14,088 bases of DNA. Source: Fodinibacter sp045807225. GTDB lineage: Bacteria; Actinomycetota; Actinomycetes; Actinomycetales; Dermatophilaceae. The position numbers and the translations under genes are program-made. The stretch spans positions 1 through 14,088 of the forward strand of contig JBJMHU010000177.1 of NCBI GenBank assembly GCA_045807225.1, written 5' to 3'. The notes beneath the pieces are model-generated. The model saw only the letters and a list, made by a program, of their open reading frames with translations, was not told the DNA's origin and ran no database searches. Positions 1-6,750 of this stretch are shown here, piece after piece. How positions within the stretch are numbered: position 1 is the first letter of the stretch; each line of letters opens with the position of its first letter.

Positions 1-678
1 CCGGCGCCGTACGTGCGCGAGGAGCAGGAGAAGCGGCTGCGCAAGGCCGAGCGAGGCCTGCAGACCCTGGGCCGGGTCAACCCGCTGGCGCTCGAGGAGT
101 TCGCGGCGCTCGAGGAGCGGCACACCTTCCTCACGACCCAGCTCGAGGACCTCAAGCGGTCCAAGCGCGACCTGCTCGACATCGTCAAGGAGATCGACGA
201 GCGCGTGGAGGAGGTGTTCACCGAGGCCTTCCACGACACCCGTGAGCAGTTCGAGCGGGTCTTCGATCGGCTCTTCCCCGGGGGGGAGGGGCGGCTGGTC
301 CTCACCGACCCCGACGACATGCTGACCACGGGCATCGAGGTGGAGGCGCGACCGCCGGGCAAGAAGGTCAAGCGGCTGTCGCTGCTCTCCGGTGGCGAGC
401 GCTCGCTCGTCGCGGTGGCCCTGCTCGTGGCCATCTTCAAGGCACGGCCGAGTCCCTTCTACATCATGGACGAGGTGGAGGCTGCGCTCGACGACACCAA
501 CCTGGGCCGGCTGATCACCCTGTTCGAGGAGCTGCGCGACTCCAGCCAGCTCATCGTCATCACGCACCAGAAGCGCACCATGGAGGTCGCCGATGCGCTC
601 TACGGCGTCTCGATGCGGGGCGACGGCGTGACCACGGTTGTCTCGCAGCGCATCCGCGACGTCGCTGCGAGTGCGTAG
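1..678 (+). CDS. smc: Chromosome segregation ATPase SMC, C-terminal part (5' end outside window)
   Basis: This is the C-terminal 225 residues of SMC, the ATPase that with ScpA and ScpB organises and segregates the nucleoid. The frame is open from the first base, so the gene begins upstream. The visible part starts in the returning arm of the coiled coil (Glu/Lys/Arg/Leu-rich, with the family motif LGRVNPLALEEF), then enters the C-terminal half of the ATPase head. The ABC signature LSGGER lies at visible residues 129-134, and the Walker B Asp-Glu pair at 157-158 (IMDEVEAALDD), followed by the switch His in ITHQ. All residues needed from this half of the head are present and the end is normal, so no truncation is seen. 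It converges on lepB with only 42 bases between the stops. In M. tuberculosis smc also lies immediately beside ftsY. Confidence 0.97.
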   Translation, partial: PAPYVREEQEKRLRKAERGLQTLGRVNPLALEEFAALEERHTFLTTQLEDLKRSKRDLLDIVKEIDERVEEVFTEAFHDTREQFERVFDRLFPGGEGRLVLTDPDDMLTTGIEVEARPPGKKVKRLSLLSGGERSLVAVALLVAIFKARPSPFYIMDEVEAALDDTNLGRLITLFEELRDSSQLIVITHQKRTMEVADALYGVSMRGDGVTTVVSQRIRDVAASA

Positions 679-697
679 GCACACGGCATCCGGTGGC

Positions 698-715
698 GCG
701 ACCCGCGCCGGTCGC
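698..715. terminator. Possible bidirectional hairpin between smc and lepB
   Basis: A perfect 6-bp inverted repeat, GCGACC and GGTCGC around a 6-base loop, lies in the 42-base gap between two converging stop codons. There is no T-run on either side. The position fits a shared terminator, but the stem is short and the base composition makes chance matches common. Confidence 0.3.
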
Positions 716-720
716 CCGGC

Positions 721-1431
721 TCAGTGGTCGATGCGGCCAGCGTCGGAGAGGGGCCAGAACCGCAGCACGACCGGGCCGACGACCCGGCCCAGCGGCACGA
801 GCTGGGCGCACTCCGGCCCCTCCGTCGCACCGCGGCAGGCGATGACCGAGTCGGCCGACTGCGAGCGGTGGTCGCCCATCACCAGGAGGTTGCCCTCGGG
901 CACGGGAATCTCGGGGAAGCACCGCGTCGAGCGGGGAGTGGTCGTGCAGTCGAGCGTGCCGGGGGTGAACGGGAGGTCCTCGTAGACGTAGGGCTCGTCG
1001 AGCGGCTGCCCGTTGACGAGAACCGCACCCTCGGTGCTGCAGCAGGCGACCGTCTGCCGGGGCAGGCCGATGACCCGCTTGACCGTGTAGGACGTGTTGC
1101 TCGGTCCGATGCCGGTGACGTCCCCGACCGCGCGCACAGCCCGCACGACCGGGTTGTCGGCGGGCGGCAGCTCCTTCTCCGCCCAGGTGTTCCCGTGCCC
1201 GAACACCACGACGTCGCCCCGGGCGATGTCGGAGCCGAGCCGGTTGACCAGGATGCGGTCGCCGATGTTGAGCGTCTGCTCCATCGACTCCGAGGGCACC
1301 CCGAACGGCTTCACCAGGAACGCCTGCACGAGGGCGACCGCGACCAGCGCGATGACGACCTCGGCGAACATGGGGAGGCGACGGCGGCGACGGGTCGTCG
1401 CCCCGTCCGTCGCGGGGGCGCCGGTCGTCAC
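721..1431 (-). CDS. lepB: Signal peptidase I
   Basis: Membrane-anchored serine protease that removes signal peptides from exported preproteins on the outer face of the membrane. The 236-residue product has a basic N-terminus (RRRRR at 14-18), one membrane segment at about 21-40, and then the catalytic box PSESM, whose Ser49 should be the nucleophile. The Lys partner is Lys118 in VKRVIGLP. The C-terminal box is GDHRSQSADS at 186-195. The usual GLPGD after the lysine box is GLPRQ here. Six cysteines (130, 131, 162, 171, 199, 208) lie in the extracytoplasmic part and could form disulfides. The GTG start at 1431 is chosen because it precedes the basic/membrane segment and lies 6 bases after a -10-like box, so the mRNA is probably leaderless. 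Signal peptidase I genes are often found beside rplS or rnhB in actinobacteria, so this copy may be one of several. Confidence 0.93.
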   Translation of the reverse strand: MTTGAPATDGATTRRRRRLPMFAEVVIALVAVALVQAFLVKPFGVPSESMEQTLNIGDRILVNRLGSDIARGDVVVFGHGNTWAEKELPPADNPVVRAVRAVGDVTGIGPSNTSYTVKRVIGLPRQTVACCSTEGAVLVNGQPLDEPYVYEDLPFTPGTLDCTTTPRSTRCFPEIPVPEGNLLVMGDHRSQSADSVIACRGATEGPECAQLVPLGRVVGPVVLRFWPLSDAGRIDH

Positions 1432-1437
1432 GCGGCA

Positions 1438-1467
1438 ACCCTAGTTCGGGCCGTGCCGGGGTGTCGA
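1438..1467 (-). promoter_or_regulatory. Promoter of lepB, probably leaderless
   Basis: On the minus strand TCGACA (1467-1462, five of six matches to TTGACA) is followed after 18 bases by TAGGGT (1443-1438), which fits the actinobacterial TANNNT -10 pattern. Only 6 bases then separate it from the GTG start. No Shine-Dalgarno sequence is present, so transcription would begin at or next to the start codon. Confidence 0.5.
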
Positions 1468-1503
1468 TTTGGTGTGCCGCACACGCGATGCGAGCCTTGC
1501 GGC

Positions 1504-1740
1504 ATGGTCTCCCTGGTGCTCGGAATGCTCCTCTGCGTCGCGCTCGCCCTCGTCGTGATGGCGCTCGTCGCGGTGCCGGCGCGCCGGGCCGGTCGCGACG
1601 TGCTCACCGAGCGCGGCGAGGAGTTCCTGGGCTCGATCCGCGACCGCCAGCTGCTGCCCGGTCGCTCCTCCGGGTCCGGGCGCGACGACGACGAGGCCGG
1701 GACGGCCCGCTCCGACGAGCCGGTGGTCGCCAGCGCCTGA
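1504..1740 (+). CDS. Small single-pass membrane protein of unknown function
   Basis: I do not recognise this 78-residue protein. Residues 2 to about 26 form one strongly hydrophobic segment (VSLVLGMLLCVALALVVMAL and onward). A basic patch follows (RRAGR), then a charged tail with an acidic stretch (DDDE) and an end rich in Ser, Glu and Ala. It looks like a small type I or N-terminal anchor protein with a cytoplasmic or surface tail. The ATG at 1504 is chosen because it starts directly at the membrane segment; the frame is open further upstream, but those residues overlap lepB in antisense and look like a shadow. There is no clear Shine-Dalgarno sequence. It is divergent from lepB with a 72-base gap and lies 70 bases before the M13 peptidase. 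Conservation in relatives would decide whether it is a real gene. Confidence 0.6.
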   Translation: MVSLVLGMLLCVALALVVMALVAVPARRAGRDVLTERGEEFLGSIRDRQLLPGRSSGSGRDDDEAGTARSDEPVVASA

Positions 1741-1745
1741 GCCTG

Positions 1746-1765
1746 GGTCCCGTTGCTGACGGACC
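1746..1765 (+). terminator. Hairpin between the small membrane protein and the M13 peptidase
   Basis: GGT-C-CCGT pairs with ACGG-ACC as seven base pairs with one bulged C and the loop TGCTG. It starts 5 bases after the stop of the small gene. No T-run follows, so it may be a terminator, an mRNA end structure or chance. Confidence 0.3.
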
Positions 1766-1795
1766 GGTGTGGTTCGATGGGCCGTGCCCACAGCG

Positions 1796-1801
1796 AAGGA
1801 G
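1796..1801 (+). promoter_or_regulatory. Ribosome binding site that fixes the peptidase start
   Basis: AAGGAG ends 9 bases before the GTG at 1811. This favours that start over the in-frame GTG at 1769, which has no such sequence. Confidence 0.7.
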
Positions 1802-1810
1802 CTCCACGCC

Positions 1811-3763
1811 GTGAAGTCCGGTATCGACCAGGCCGCCATCGACCCCGACGTGCGACCGCAGGACGACCTGTTCGCCCACGTCAACGGCCGGTGGCTCGCG
1901 ACCACCGAGATCCCGGGCGACCGCGGTCGCTACGGCACCTTCGACGTGCTCCGCGAGACCGCCGAGGCGCAGGTGCGCGCCATCATCGAGCAGGTCGCGG
2001 CGGGCGCCCCCGAGCCGGGCACGGTGGCGGCCAAGGTGGGCGACCTCTACGCGAGCTTCATGGACGAGCAGGCCGTCGAGGCGCTCGGGGTCTCGCCGCT
2101 GGCCGACGACCTCGCGCGGGTCGCCGCCGTCACGGATGCCGGTGACGTCGTCGCCCTGAGCGGCGCCTTCGGCCGCTCCGGGGTGACCGGCGGCGTCATC
2201 CCGTTCGTCAACACCGACGACCGCGACCCGAGCCGCTACGTCGTCTACCTCGAGCAGGCCGGGCTGGGGCTGCCCGACGAGTCCTACTACCGCGAGGACG
2301 CCCACGCCGACAAGCGCACGGCCTACGTCGCGCACGTCGGGCGGATGCTGGCGCTCGCCGGCTGGCCCGACCCCCAGGGTGCGGCCCAGCGGGTGATGGC
2401 GCTCGAGACCCGGCTGGCCGCCGGGCACTGGGACAAGGTGACCAACCGCGACCCCGTCAAGACCTACAACCTGGTCGACCTGGCCGGCCTCGGCGAGCTG
2501 GGCCCGGGCATCGACTGGGTCCGCTACCTCGAGGGGCTGGGCGCCGGGCCGAGGGCCTTCGAGGCCGTCGTCGTCCGCCAGCCCGACCACGTGCGCTCCC
2601 TGGCGGCGGCCCTGGTGGAGGAGCCGGTCGAGGCCTGGCGCGACTGGCTGGCGTGGCACGTCGTCCACACCCACGCCCCCTACCTGTCGCTGGCCCTCGT
2701 GGAGGAGAACTTCGACTTCTACGGCCGCACGCTCTCGGGCGTGCCGCAGATGCGCGAGCGCTGGAAGCGCGGGGTCAGCCTGGTCGAGGAGGCCCTCGGC
2801 GAGGCGGTGGGCCAGCTCTACGTCGAGCAGCACTTCCCCCCGCACGCCAAGGAGCGCATGGTCGAGCTCGTCGACAACCTCGTCGAGGCCTTCCGGCGCA
2901 GCCTGTCGCAGGTGCCCTGGATGGGTGACGACACCCGCCGCGAGGCCCTGGCCAAGCTCGGCCAGTTCACCCCCAAGATCGGCTACCCCGACCGCTGGCG
3001 CGACTACTCCGGCCTCGAGATCGTGCCCGGCGACCTGCTGGGCAACGTGCGCCGGGCTGTCGCCTTCGAGACCGACCGCCAGCTCGCGAAGCTCGGCGGC
3101 CCGGTCGACCGCGACGAGTGGTTCATGACCCCGCAGACCGTCAACGCCTACTACAACCCGGGCCTGAACGAGATCGTCTTCCCGGCGGCCATCCTGCAGC
3201 CGCCGTTCTTCGACGTCGAGGCCGACGACGCGGTCAACTACGGCGGCATCGGGGCGGTCATCGGGCACGAGGTCGGTCACGGCTTCGACGACCAGGGCTC
3301 GCAGTTCGACGGCACCGGCACCCTGCGCAACTGGTGGACCGACGACGACCGGGCCGCCTTCCAGGCCCGTGCGGACGCCCTCATCGCCCAGTTCGACCAG
3401 CTCGAGACCCGCGATGCCCCCGGTCACAAGGTCAACGGCGCGCTCACCGTCGGCGAGAACATCGGCGACCTCGGCGGCCTGACCATCGGCTACTCCGCCT
3501 ACCGCATCTCGCTCGGCGACGAGCCCGCCCCAGAGCTCGACGGCCGCACCGGCGAGCAGCGGTTCTTCCTGGGCTGGGCCCAGGTGTGGCGGGGCCTGTC
3601 GCGGCGTGCCGAGGCCGAGCGGCTGCTGGCCCTCGACCCGCACAGCCCGATGGACCTGCGCGCCAATGCCGCCCGCAACCTCACCGAGTTCCACGAGGCG
3701 TTCGGGGTGGCCGAGGGTGACGGCATGTGGGTCGCGCCGGAGGACCGGGTGCGCATCTTCTGA
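1811..3763 (+). CDS. M13 family zinc metallopeptidase (PepO / neprilysin-like)
   Basis: Endopeptidase of the neprilysin family, which cleaves peptides rather than folded proteins. With the GTG at 1811 it has 650 residues, the normal length for bacterial members such as M. tuberculosis Zmp1. The N-terminal domain starts with the family pattern DDLFAHVNGRWL. The substrate-binding motif NAYYNP begins at Asn445. The zinc site is HEVGH at 486-490 with Glu487 as catalytic residue, and the third ligand is Glu549 in ENIGD, with Asp553 supporting. It ends in VRIF, close to the usual bacterial M13 end. No signal peptide or membrane anchor is visible, so it is probably cytoplasmic or leaves by a non-classical route, as proposed for Zmp1. 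A good Shine-Dalgarno decides the start. It is not overlapped by its neighbours and may be transcribed alone. The gene is intact. Confidence 0.95.
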   Translation: MKSGIDQAAIDPDVRPQDDLFAHVNGRWLATTEIPGDRGRYGTFDVLRETAEAQVRAIIEQVAAGAPEPGTVAAKVGDLYASFMDEQAVEALGVSPLADDLARVAAVTDAGDVVALSGAFGRSGVTGGVIPFVNTDDRDPSRYVVYLEQAGLGLPDESYYREDAHADKRTAYVAHVGRMLALAGWPDPQGAAQRVMALETRLAAGHWDKVTNRDPVKTYNLVDLAGLGELGPGIDWVRYLEGLGAGPRAFEAVVVRQPDHVRSLAAALVEEPVEAWRDWLAWHVVHTHAPYLSLALVEENFDFYGRTLSGVPQMRERWKRGVSLVEEALGEAVGQLYVEQHFPPHAKERMVELVDNLVEAFRRSLSQVPWMGDDTRREALAKLGQFTPKIGYPDRWRDYSGLEIVPGDLLGNVRRAVAFETDRQLAKLGGPVDRDEWFMTPQTVNAYYNPGLNEIVFPAAILQPPFFDVEADDAVNYGGIGAVIGHEVGHGFDDQGSQFDGTGTLRNWWTDDDRAAFQARADALIAQFDQLETRDAPGHKVNGALTVGENIGDLGGLTIGYSAYRISLGDEPAPELDGRTGEQRFFLGWAQVWRGLSRRAEAERLLALDPHSPMDLRANAARNLTEFHEAFGVAEGDGMWVAPEDRVRIF

Positions 3764-3764
3764 C

Positions 3765-3782
3765 CCGGGCTCCAGCACCCGG
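3765..3782 (+). terminator. Weak hairpin after the M13 peptidase
   Basis: CCGGG and CCCGG form a 5-bp stem around an 8-base loop two bases after the stop. The stem is short and has no T-run, so this is only a possible end of the transcript before ftsY. Confidence 0.2.
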
Positions 3783-3823
3783 ATGCCGTTCGCGCCGGTT
3801 TGGGGCCGGTGTGCGGCGGCTGC

Positions 3824-3828
3824 GAGGA
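3824..3828 (+). promoter_or_regulatory. Ribosome binding site of ftsY
   Basis: GAGGA lies 7 bases before the GTG at 3836. It supports this start over the in-frame ATG at 3800, and the resulting protein begins directly before the expected membrane segment. Confidence 0.55.
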
Positions 3829-3835
3829 TGAACGG

Positions 3836-5044
3836 GTGAGCGCTATCGACACTGTGTGGGAGTACCTCGCCGTCGCCATCGGCATCATCGTCATCGTCGG
3901 CGGCATCGCCCTCGGCCTGATGCGCGGCCGCGGCGGCCGCAGCACGACCAAGGACCTGCCGGAGGCCCCGCCGACCGCGGCCCCCGGTGGCCACGCGGTC
4001 GACGTCGACGAACCCCTCGGCGGGGCCATCGGCACCATCGAGTCACCGGCCGACGTCGACGTCGAGGCCGACCTGCCGCCGCTGACCGAGGCGCCCCCGG
4101 TCCCCACCCTCGAGCGCCCCGAGGCACCGGCCGGGCGGTTGCGCCGCCTGCGCGCCCGGCTGGCCCGCTCCAACACCGCCCTGGGCAAGGGCCTGCTGGC
4201 ACTGCTGTCCGGCGGAAAGCTCGATGAGGCCGCCTGGGAGGAGGTCGAGGACACCCTCCTGGCCGCCGACCTCGGGGTCGCCGCCACCACCGACCTGGTC
4301 GACGCGCTGCGCACCAAGGTGGCCGTCGAGGGCAGCACCGACGAGGCCACCGTGCGCGGTTGGCTGCGGGCCGAGCTGCTCGCCCTGGTCGACCCCTCGA
4401 TGGACCGCTCGGTGGTGTCCTCGCGGGTCGACGGCCGCCCCGCCTGCGTGCTCGTCGTCGGCGTCAACGGCACCGGCAAGACCACCACCGTGGGAAAGCT
4501 GGCCCGGGTGCTCGTGGCCGAGGACAAGGACGTCGTGCTCGGCGCCGCCGACACCTTCCGCGCCGCTGCCGCCGACCAGCTGCAGACCTGGGGGGAGCGG
4601 GTCGGGGTGCCGACCATCCGGTCCGAGCGCGACGGCGCGGACCCGGCCGCGGTGGCGTTCGACGCCGTCAAGGCGGCCGCCGAGCTCGAGGCCGACGTCG
4701 TGCTCATCGACACCGCCGGCCGGCTGCAGAACAAGGTCGGGCTGATGGACGAGCTCGGCAAGGTCAAGCGGGTCATCGAGAAGCAGAGCCCGGTCGACGA
4801 GGTGCTGCTCGTGCTCGACGCCACCACCGGCCAGAACGGCATGCGCCAGGCAGAGGTCTTCGGGCAGGTCGTCGGCATCACCGGCATCGTGCTCACCAAG
4901 CTCGACGGCACGGCCAAGGGCGGCATCGTCGTGGCCGTGCAGCGGGAGCTGGGGGTTCCGGTCAAGCTGGTCGGGCTCGGTGAGGGTCCCGACGACCTGG
5001 CCCCCTTCGACCCCGAGGCGTTCGTCGACGCGATCCTGGACTGA
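3836..5044 (+). CDS. ftsY: Signal recognition particle receptor FtsY
   Basis: GTPase that receives the SRP-ribosome complex at the membrane and hands it to the Sec channel; its partner Ffh is encoded at the other end of this window. The 402-residue product begins with a membrane segment at about residues 8-29, the form common in actinobacteria, where FtsY is anchored directly. A Pro/Glu/Asp-rich linker runs to about residue 95, followed by the helical N domain and the G domain. GTPase motifs are GVNGTGKTT at 209-217 (Lys215 in the P-loop), DTFRAAAADQL, DTAGR at 292-296 and TKLDG at 354-358, followed by AKGG. The C-terminal helix ends in FDPEAFVDAIL, as in the family. It follows the M13 gene by 72 bases; no clear promoter is seen in that gap. 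All GTPase motifs are intact. Confidence 0.97.
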   Translation: MSAIDTVWEYLAVAIGIIVIVGGIALGLMRGRGGRSTTKDLPEAPPTAAPGGHAVDVDEPLGGAIGTIESPADVDVEADLPPLTEAPPVPTLERPEAPAGRLRRLRARLARSNTALGKGLLALLSGGKLDEAAWEEVEDTLLAADLGVAATTDLVDALRTKVAVEGSTDEATVRGWLRAELLALVDPSMDRSVVSSRVDGRPACVLVVGVNGTGKTTTVGKLARVLVAEDKDVVLGAADTFRAAAADQLQTWGERVGVPTIRSERDGADPAAVAFDAVKAAAELEADVVLIDTAGRLQNKVGLMDELGKVKRVIEKQSPVDEVLLVLDATTGQNGMRQAEVFGQVVGITGIVLTKLDGTAKGGIVVAVQRELGVPVKLVGLGEGPDDLAPFDPEAFVDAILD

Positions 5045-5056
5045 AGGTTCTCGCCT

Positions 5057-5203
5057 CCTGTTCCCGGGTGACCGCTCCGCTCGTCGTGTGGTGCTCGGCC
5101 TTCGTCCTTGGCCTTCGCGAGCTACGTCGCCCACCGCCGGGGTGGTCTGCTCGGCACCGGAGCCCGGAAACAGGTAAAGGTTTTCTGAGAAGTCTGTTTC
5201 CGG
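5057..5203. repeat. Cluster of related inverted and direct repeats downstream of ftsY
   Basis: The 221-base gap 5045-5265 has no convincing gene. It holds three related copies of one motif: CCTGTTCCCGGGT (5057-5069), its inverse CCCGGAAACAGG (5163-5174), and CTGTTTCCGG (5194-5203). The second and third copies form a perfect 10-bp inverted repeat (5164-5173 with 5194-5203) around 20 bases. Inside the region there is a direct repeat of GGCCTTCG (5097-5104 and 5110-5117) and a 5-bp hairpin CCACC/GGTGG (5131-5145). AAGGTT occurs at both flanks of the first pair (5044-5049 and 5177-5182). The whole could be a small non-autonomous inverted-repeat element, an operator for the heme genes, or the transcript end of ftsY. 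There is no T-run after the 10-bp stem. Confidence 0.55.
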
Positions 5204-5265
5204 TGTCTGCGAGGTCACAGCCCCCCGGGGCCTTGTGAGGTCGACCGGGATCGGTTGGTTGTGGA

Positions 5266-6750
5266 ATGGTCAAAGACGTGGCTGGAAGGCGCACTGTCGA
5301 GGTTGAGGTGGCCGTCGTGGGTGGCGGTGTCTCCGGGTTGGCGACCGCATACTGGCTGGCCGCCGAGCACGGGGTGGACGTCATCGTGCTGGAGGCCGGG
5401 AACCAGCTCGGCGGCAAGGTCTCGACGCAGAGCCTGGCCGGTATGCCGGTCGACACCGGGCCCGACGCGTTCCTGAGCCGGGGGCCCGACCTGGCCGAGC
5501 TGGTCGAGCGCCTCGGGCTGCGTGACGAGGTCGTGGGCCCGCTGCCGGGCGGCGCGTCGATCTGGTCGCGCGGCCGGATGCGCCCCATCCCGCAGGGCAG
5601 CGCCTTCGGCATCCCCGACCGGGTCGTGCCACTGCTGCGCTCGCGGCTGTTGTCGCCGACCGCCGTGCTGCGCGCGGGCCTGGACTTCGTGCTCCCGCGC
5701 ACCCCCCTGGGTGACGACCCCACGGTCGCGCAGGTCGTCGGGCCGCGCCTCGGCGGCCAGGTCGTCGAGCGGCTCGTGCAACCGCTCCTGGGCGGCGTGC
5801 ACGCCGGCTCGGTCGACCGGCTCAGCGCCCGCAGCACCGTCCCCGACGTGGTCCACCTCGCCGGCTCCAGTCGCTCGCTCGTGCTGGCCCTGCGCCGTCG
5901 TCGCCGTGCTGCACCGGTGCCCACCACACCTCCGGCGCCCCCACTGGTCTCCCTGCGGGGCGGGCTGGGCCGGCTGGTCGGCGCCCTCGTCGACGCCGTC
6001 GGCCGCCAGCGCGTCGTCACCGGCGCGCCGGCCACCGGCCTGCAGCGCGCCGCGCACGGGTGGCGGGTCGAGACCCCCGCGGTCGACGTGCTCGCGACCA
6101 CCGTCGTGCTGGCCGCTCCGGCCCACGCCGTCGCCGGGCTGGTGGCGGCGGCCGCGCCCGAGCTGGCCGACGAGCTGGCCGGCATCGAGTACGTCGACGT
6201 GGCGACCGTGACCCTCGCCCTGCCCAAGGACGAGGTCGGCGAGCTCACCGGCACCGGCTTCCTGGTGCCGCCGGTCGAGGGCGCGATGCTCGTCGGCTGC
6301 ACCTGGCTCACCAGCAAGTGGCCGCACCTCGCCGGGAGTGACACCGTGCTGCTGCGCTGCATGGTCGGCCGTGACGGCGACGACCGGTGGACCACGATGG
6401 ATGACGCGGAGCTGGTCGCCGCGGTGCGCGCCGACCTCGCCCGCACGATGCAGCTCACCGCTGCGCCGACCGAGACGCTGGTGCAGCGCTGGCCGCGCGC
6501 CATCCCGCAGTACGTCGTCGGCCACTCCGAGCGCCTCGAGCGGCTCGACGCACTGGTGCCCGACGGCATCCGCCTCACCGGCGCCGCCTACCGCGGCTCT
6601 GGCCTGGCCGCCTGCGTCGCGAGTGCCCGCGCCACCGCCATGGCCGTCGCCGCCGACCTCGTGCTCGACACCGTCGACCTGTCCGATCCCGCCGGGTGTG
6701 CCCACCCGGGTCCCAGCCCCCACCCGTCCATGCAAGGAGCGAACCCATGA
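5266..6750 (+). CDS. hemG: Protoporphyrinogen/coproporphyrinogen III oxidase (HemG/HemY/CgoX type)
   Basis: FAD enzyme of heme synthesis. In actinobacteria this family (also called HemY or CgoX) oxidises coproporphyrinogen III to coproporphyrin III in the coproporphyrin-dependent pathway. The 494-residue product has an FAD-binding N-terminus: GGGVSG at 19-24 and Glu43 at the end of the second strand, then GGK at 49-51. The family pattern DTGPDAFL follows, then the central substrate domain (QGSAFGIP, QPLLGGVHAG) and a C-terminal FAD segment ending in GSGLAACVASARATA. An Arg/Pro-rich stretch near residues 212-228 is probably a flexible loop. The ATG at 5266 has no good Shine-Dalgarno; the in-frame GTG at 5278 is an alternative and keeps the FAD motif. 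The stop overlaps the next start as ATGA, and the last codons carry the next gene's ribosome binding site. Neighbouring hemE, hemH and hemQ are not in the window. Confidence 0.92.
   Translation: MVKDVAGRRTVEVEVAVVGGGVSGLATAYWLAAEHGVDVIVLEAGNQLGGKVSTQSLAGMPVDTGPDAFLSRGPDLAELVERLGLRDEVVGPLPGGASIWSRGRMRPIPQGSAFGIPDRVVPLLRSRLLSPTAVLRAGLDFVLPRTPLGDDPTVAQVVGPRLGGQVVERLVQPLLGGVHAGSVDRLSARSTVPDVVHLAGSSRSLVLALRRRRRAAPVPTTPPAPPLVSLRGGLGRLVGALVDAVGRQRVVTGAPATGLQRAAHGWRVETPAVDVLATTVVLAAPAHAVAGLVAAAAPELADELAGIEYVDVATVTLALPKDEVGELTGTGFLVPPVEGAMLVGCTWLTSKWPHLAGSDTVLLRCMVGRDGDDRWTTMDDAELVAAVRADLARTMQLTAAPTETLVQRWPRAIPQYVVGHSERLERLDALVPDGIRLTGAAYRGSGLAACVASARATAMAVAADLVLDTVDLSDPAGCAHPGPSPHPSMQGANP
6734..6739 (+). 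promoter_or_regulatory. Ribosome binding site of the radical SAM gene, inside hemG
   Basis: AAGGAG lies 7 bases before the ATG at 6747, within the last codons of hemG. It decides the start of the radical SAM gene and rules out the upstream in-frame ATG at 6696. Confidence 0.8.

Noticed and set aside
560..1438. Alternative minus-strand frame of 292 codons over lepB
   Set aside because: It is Arg/Pro/Gly-rich, while the other frame on the same strand has all signal peptidase motifs.
1604..3994. Very long minus-strand open frame (796 codons) opposite the M13 peptidase gene
   Set aside because: It is antisense to a gene with intact catalytic motifs, and its Val/Ala/Asp/Gly/Leu-rich translation shows no domain. 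Such frames are expected in high-GC coding DNA.
5045..5265. Small coding gene in the ftsY-hemG gap
   Set aside because: The open frames here have no good ribosome binding site and their translations are low-complexity; repeats explain the sequence better.
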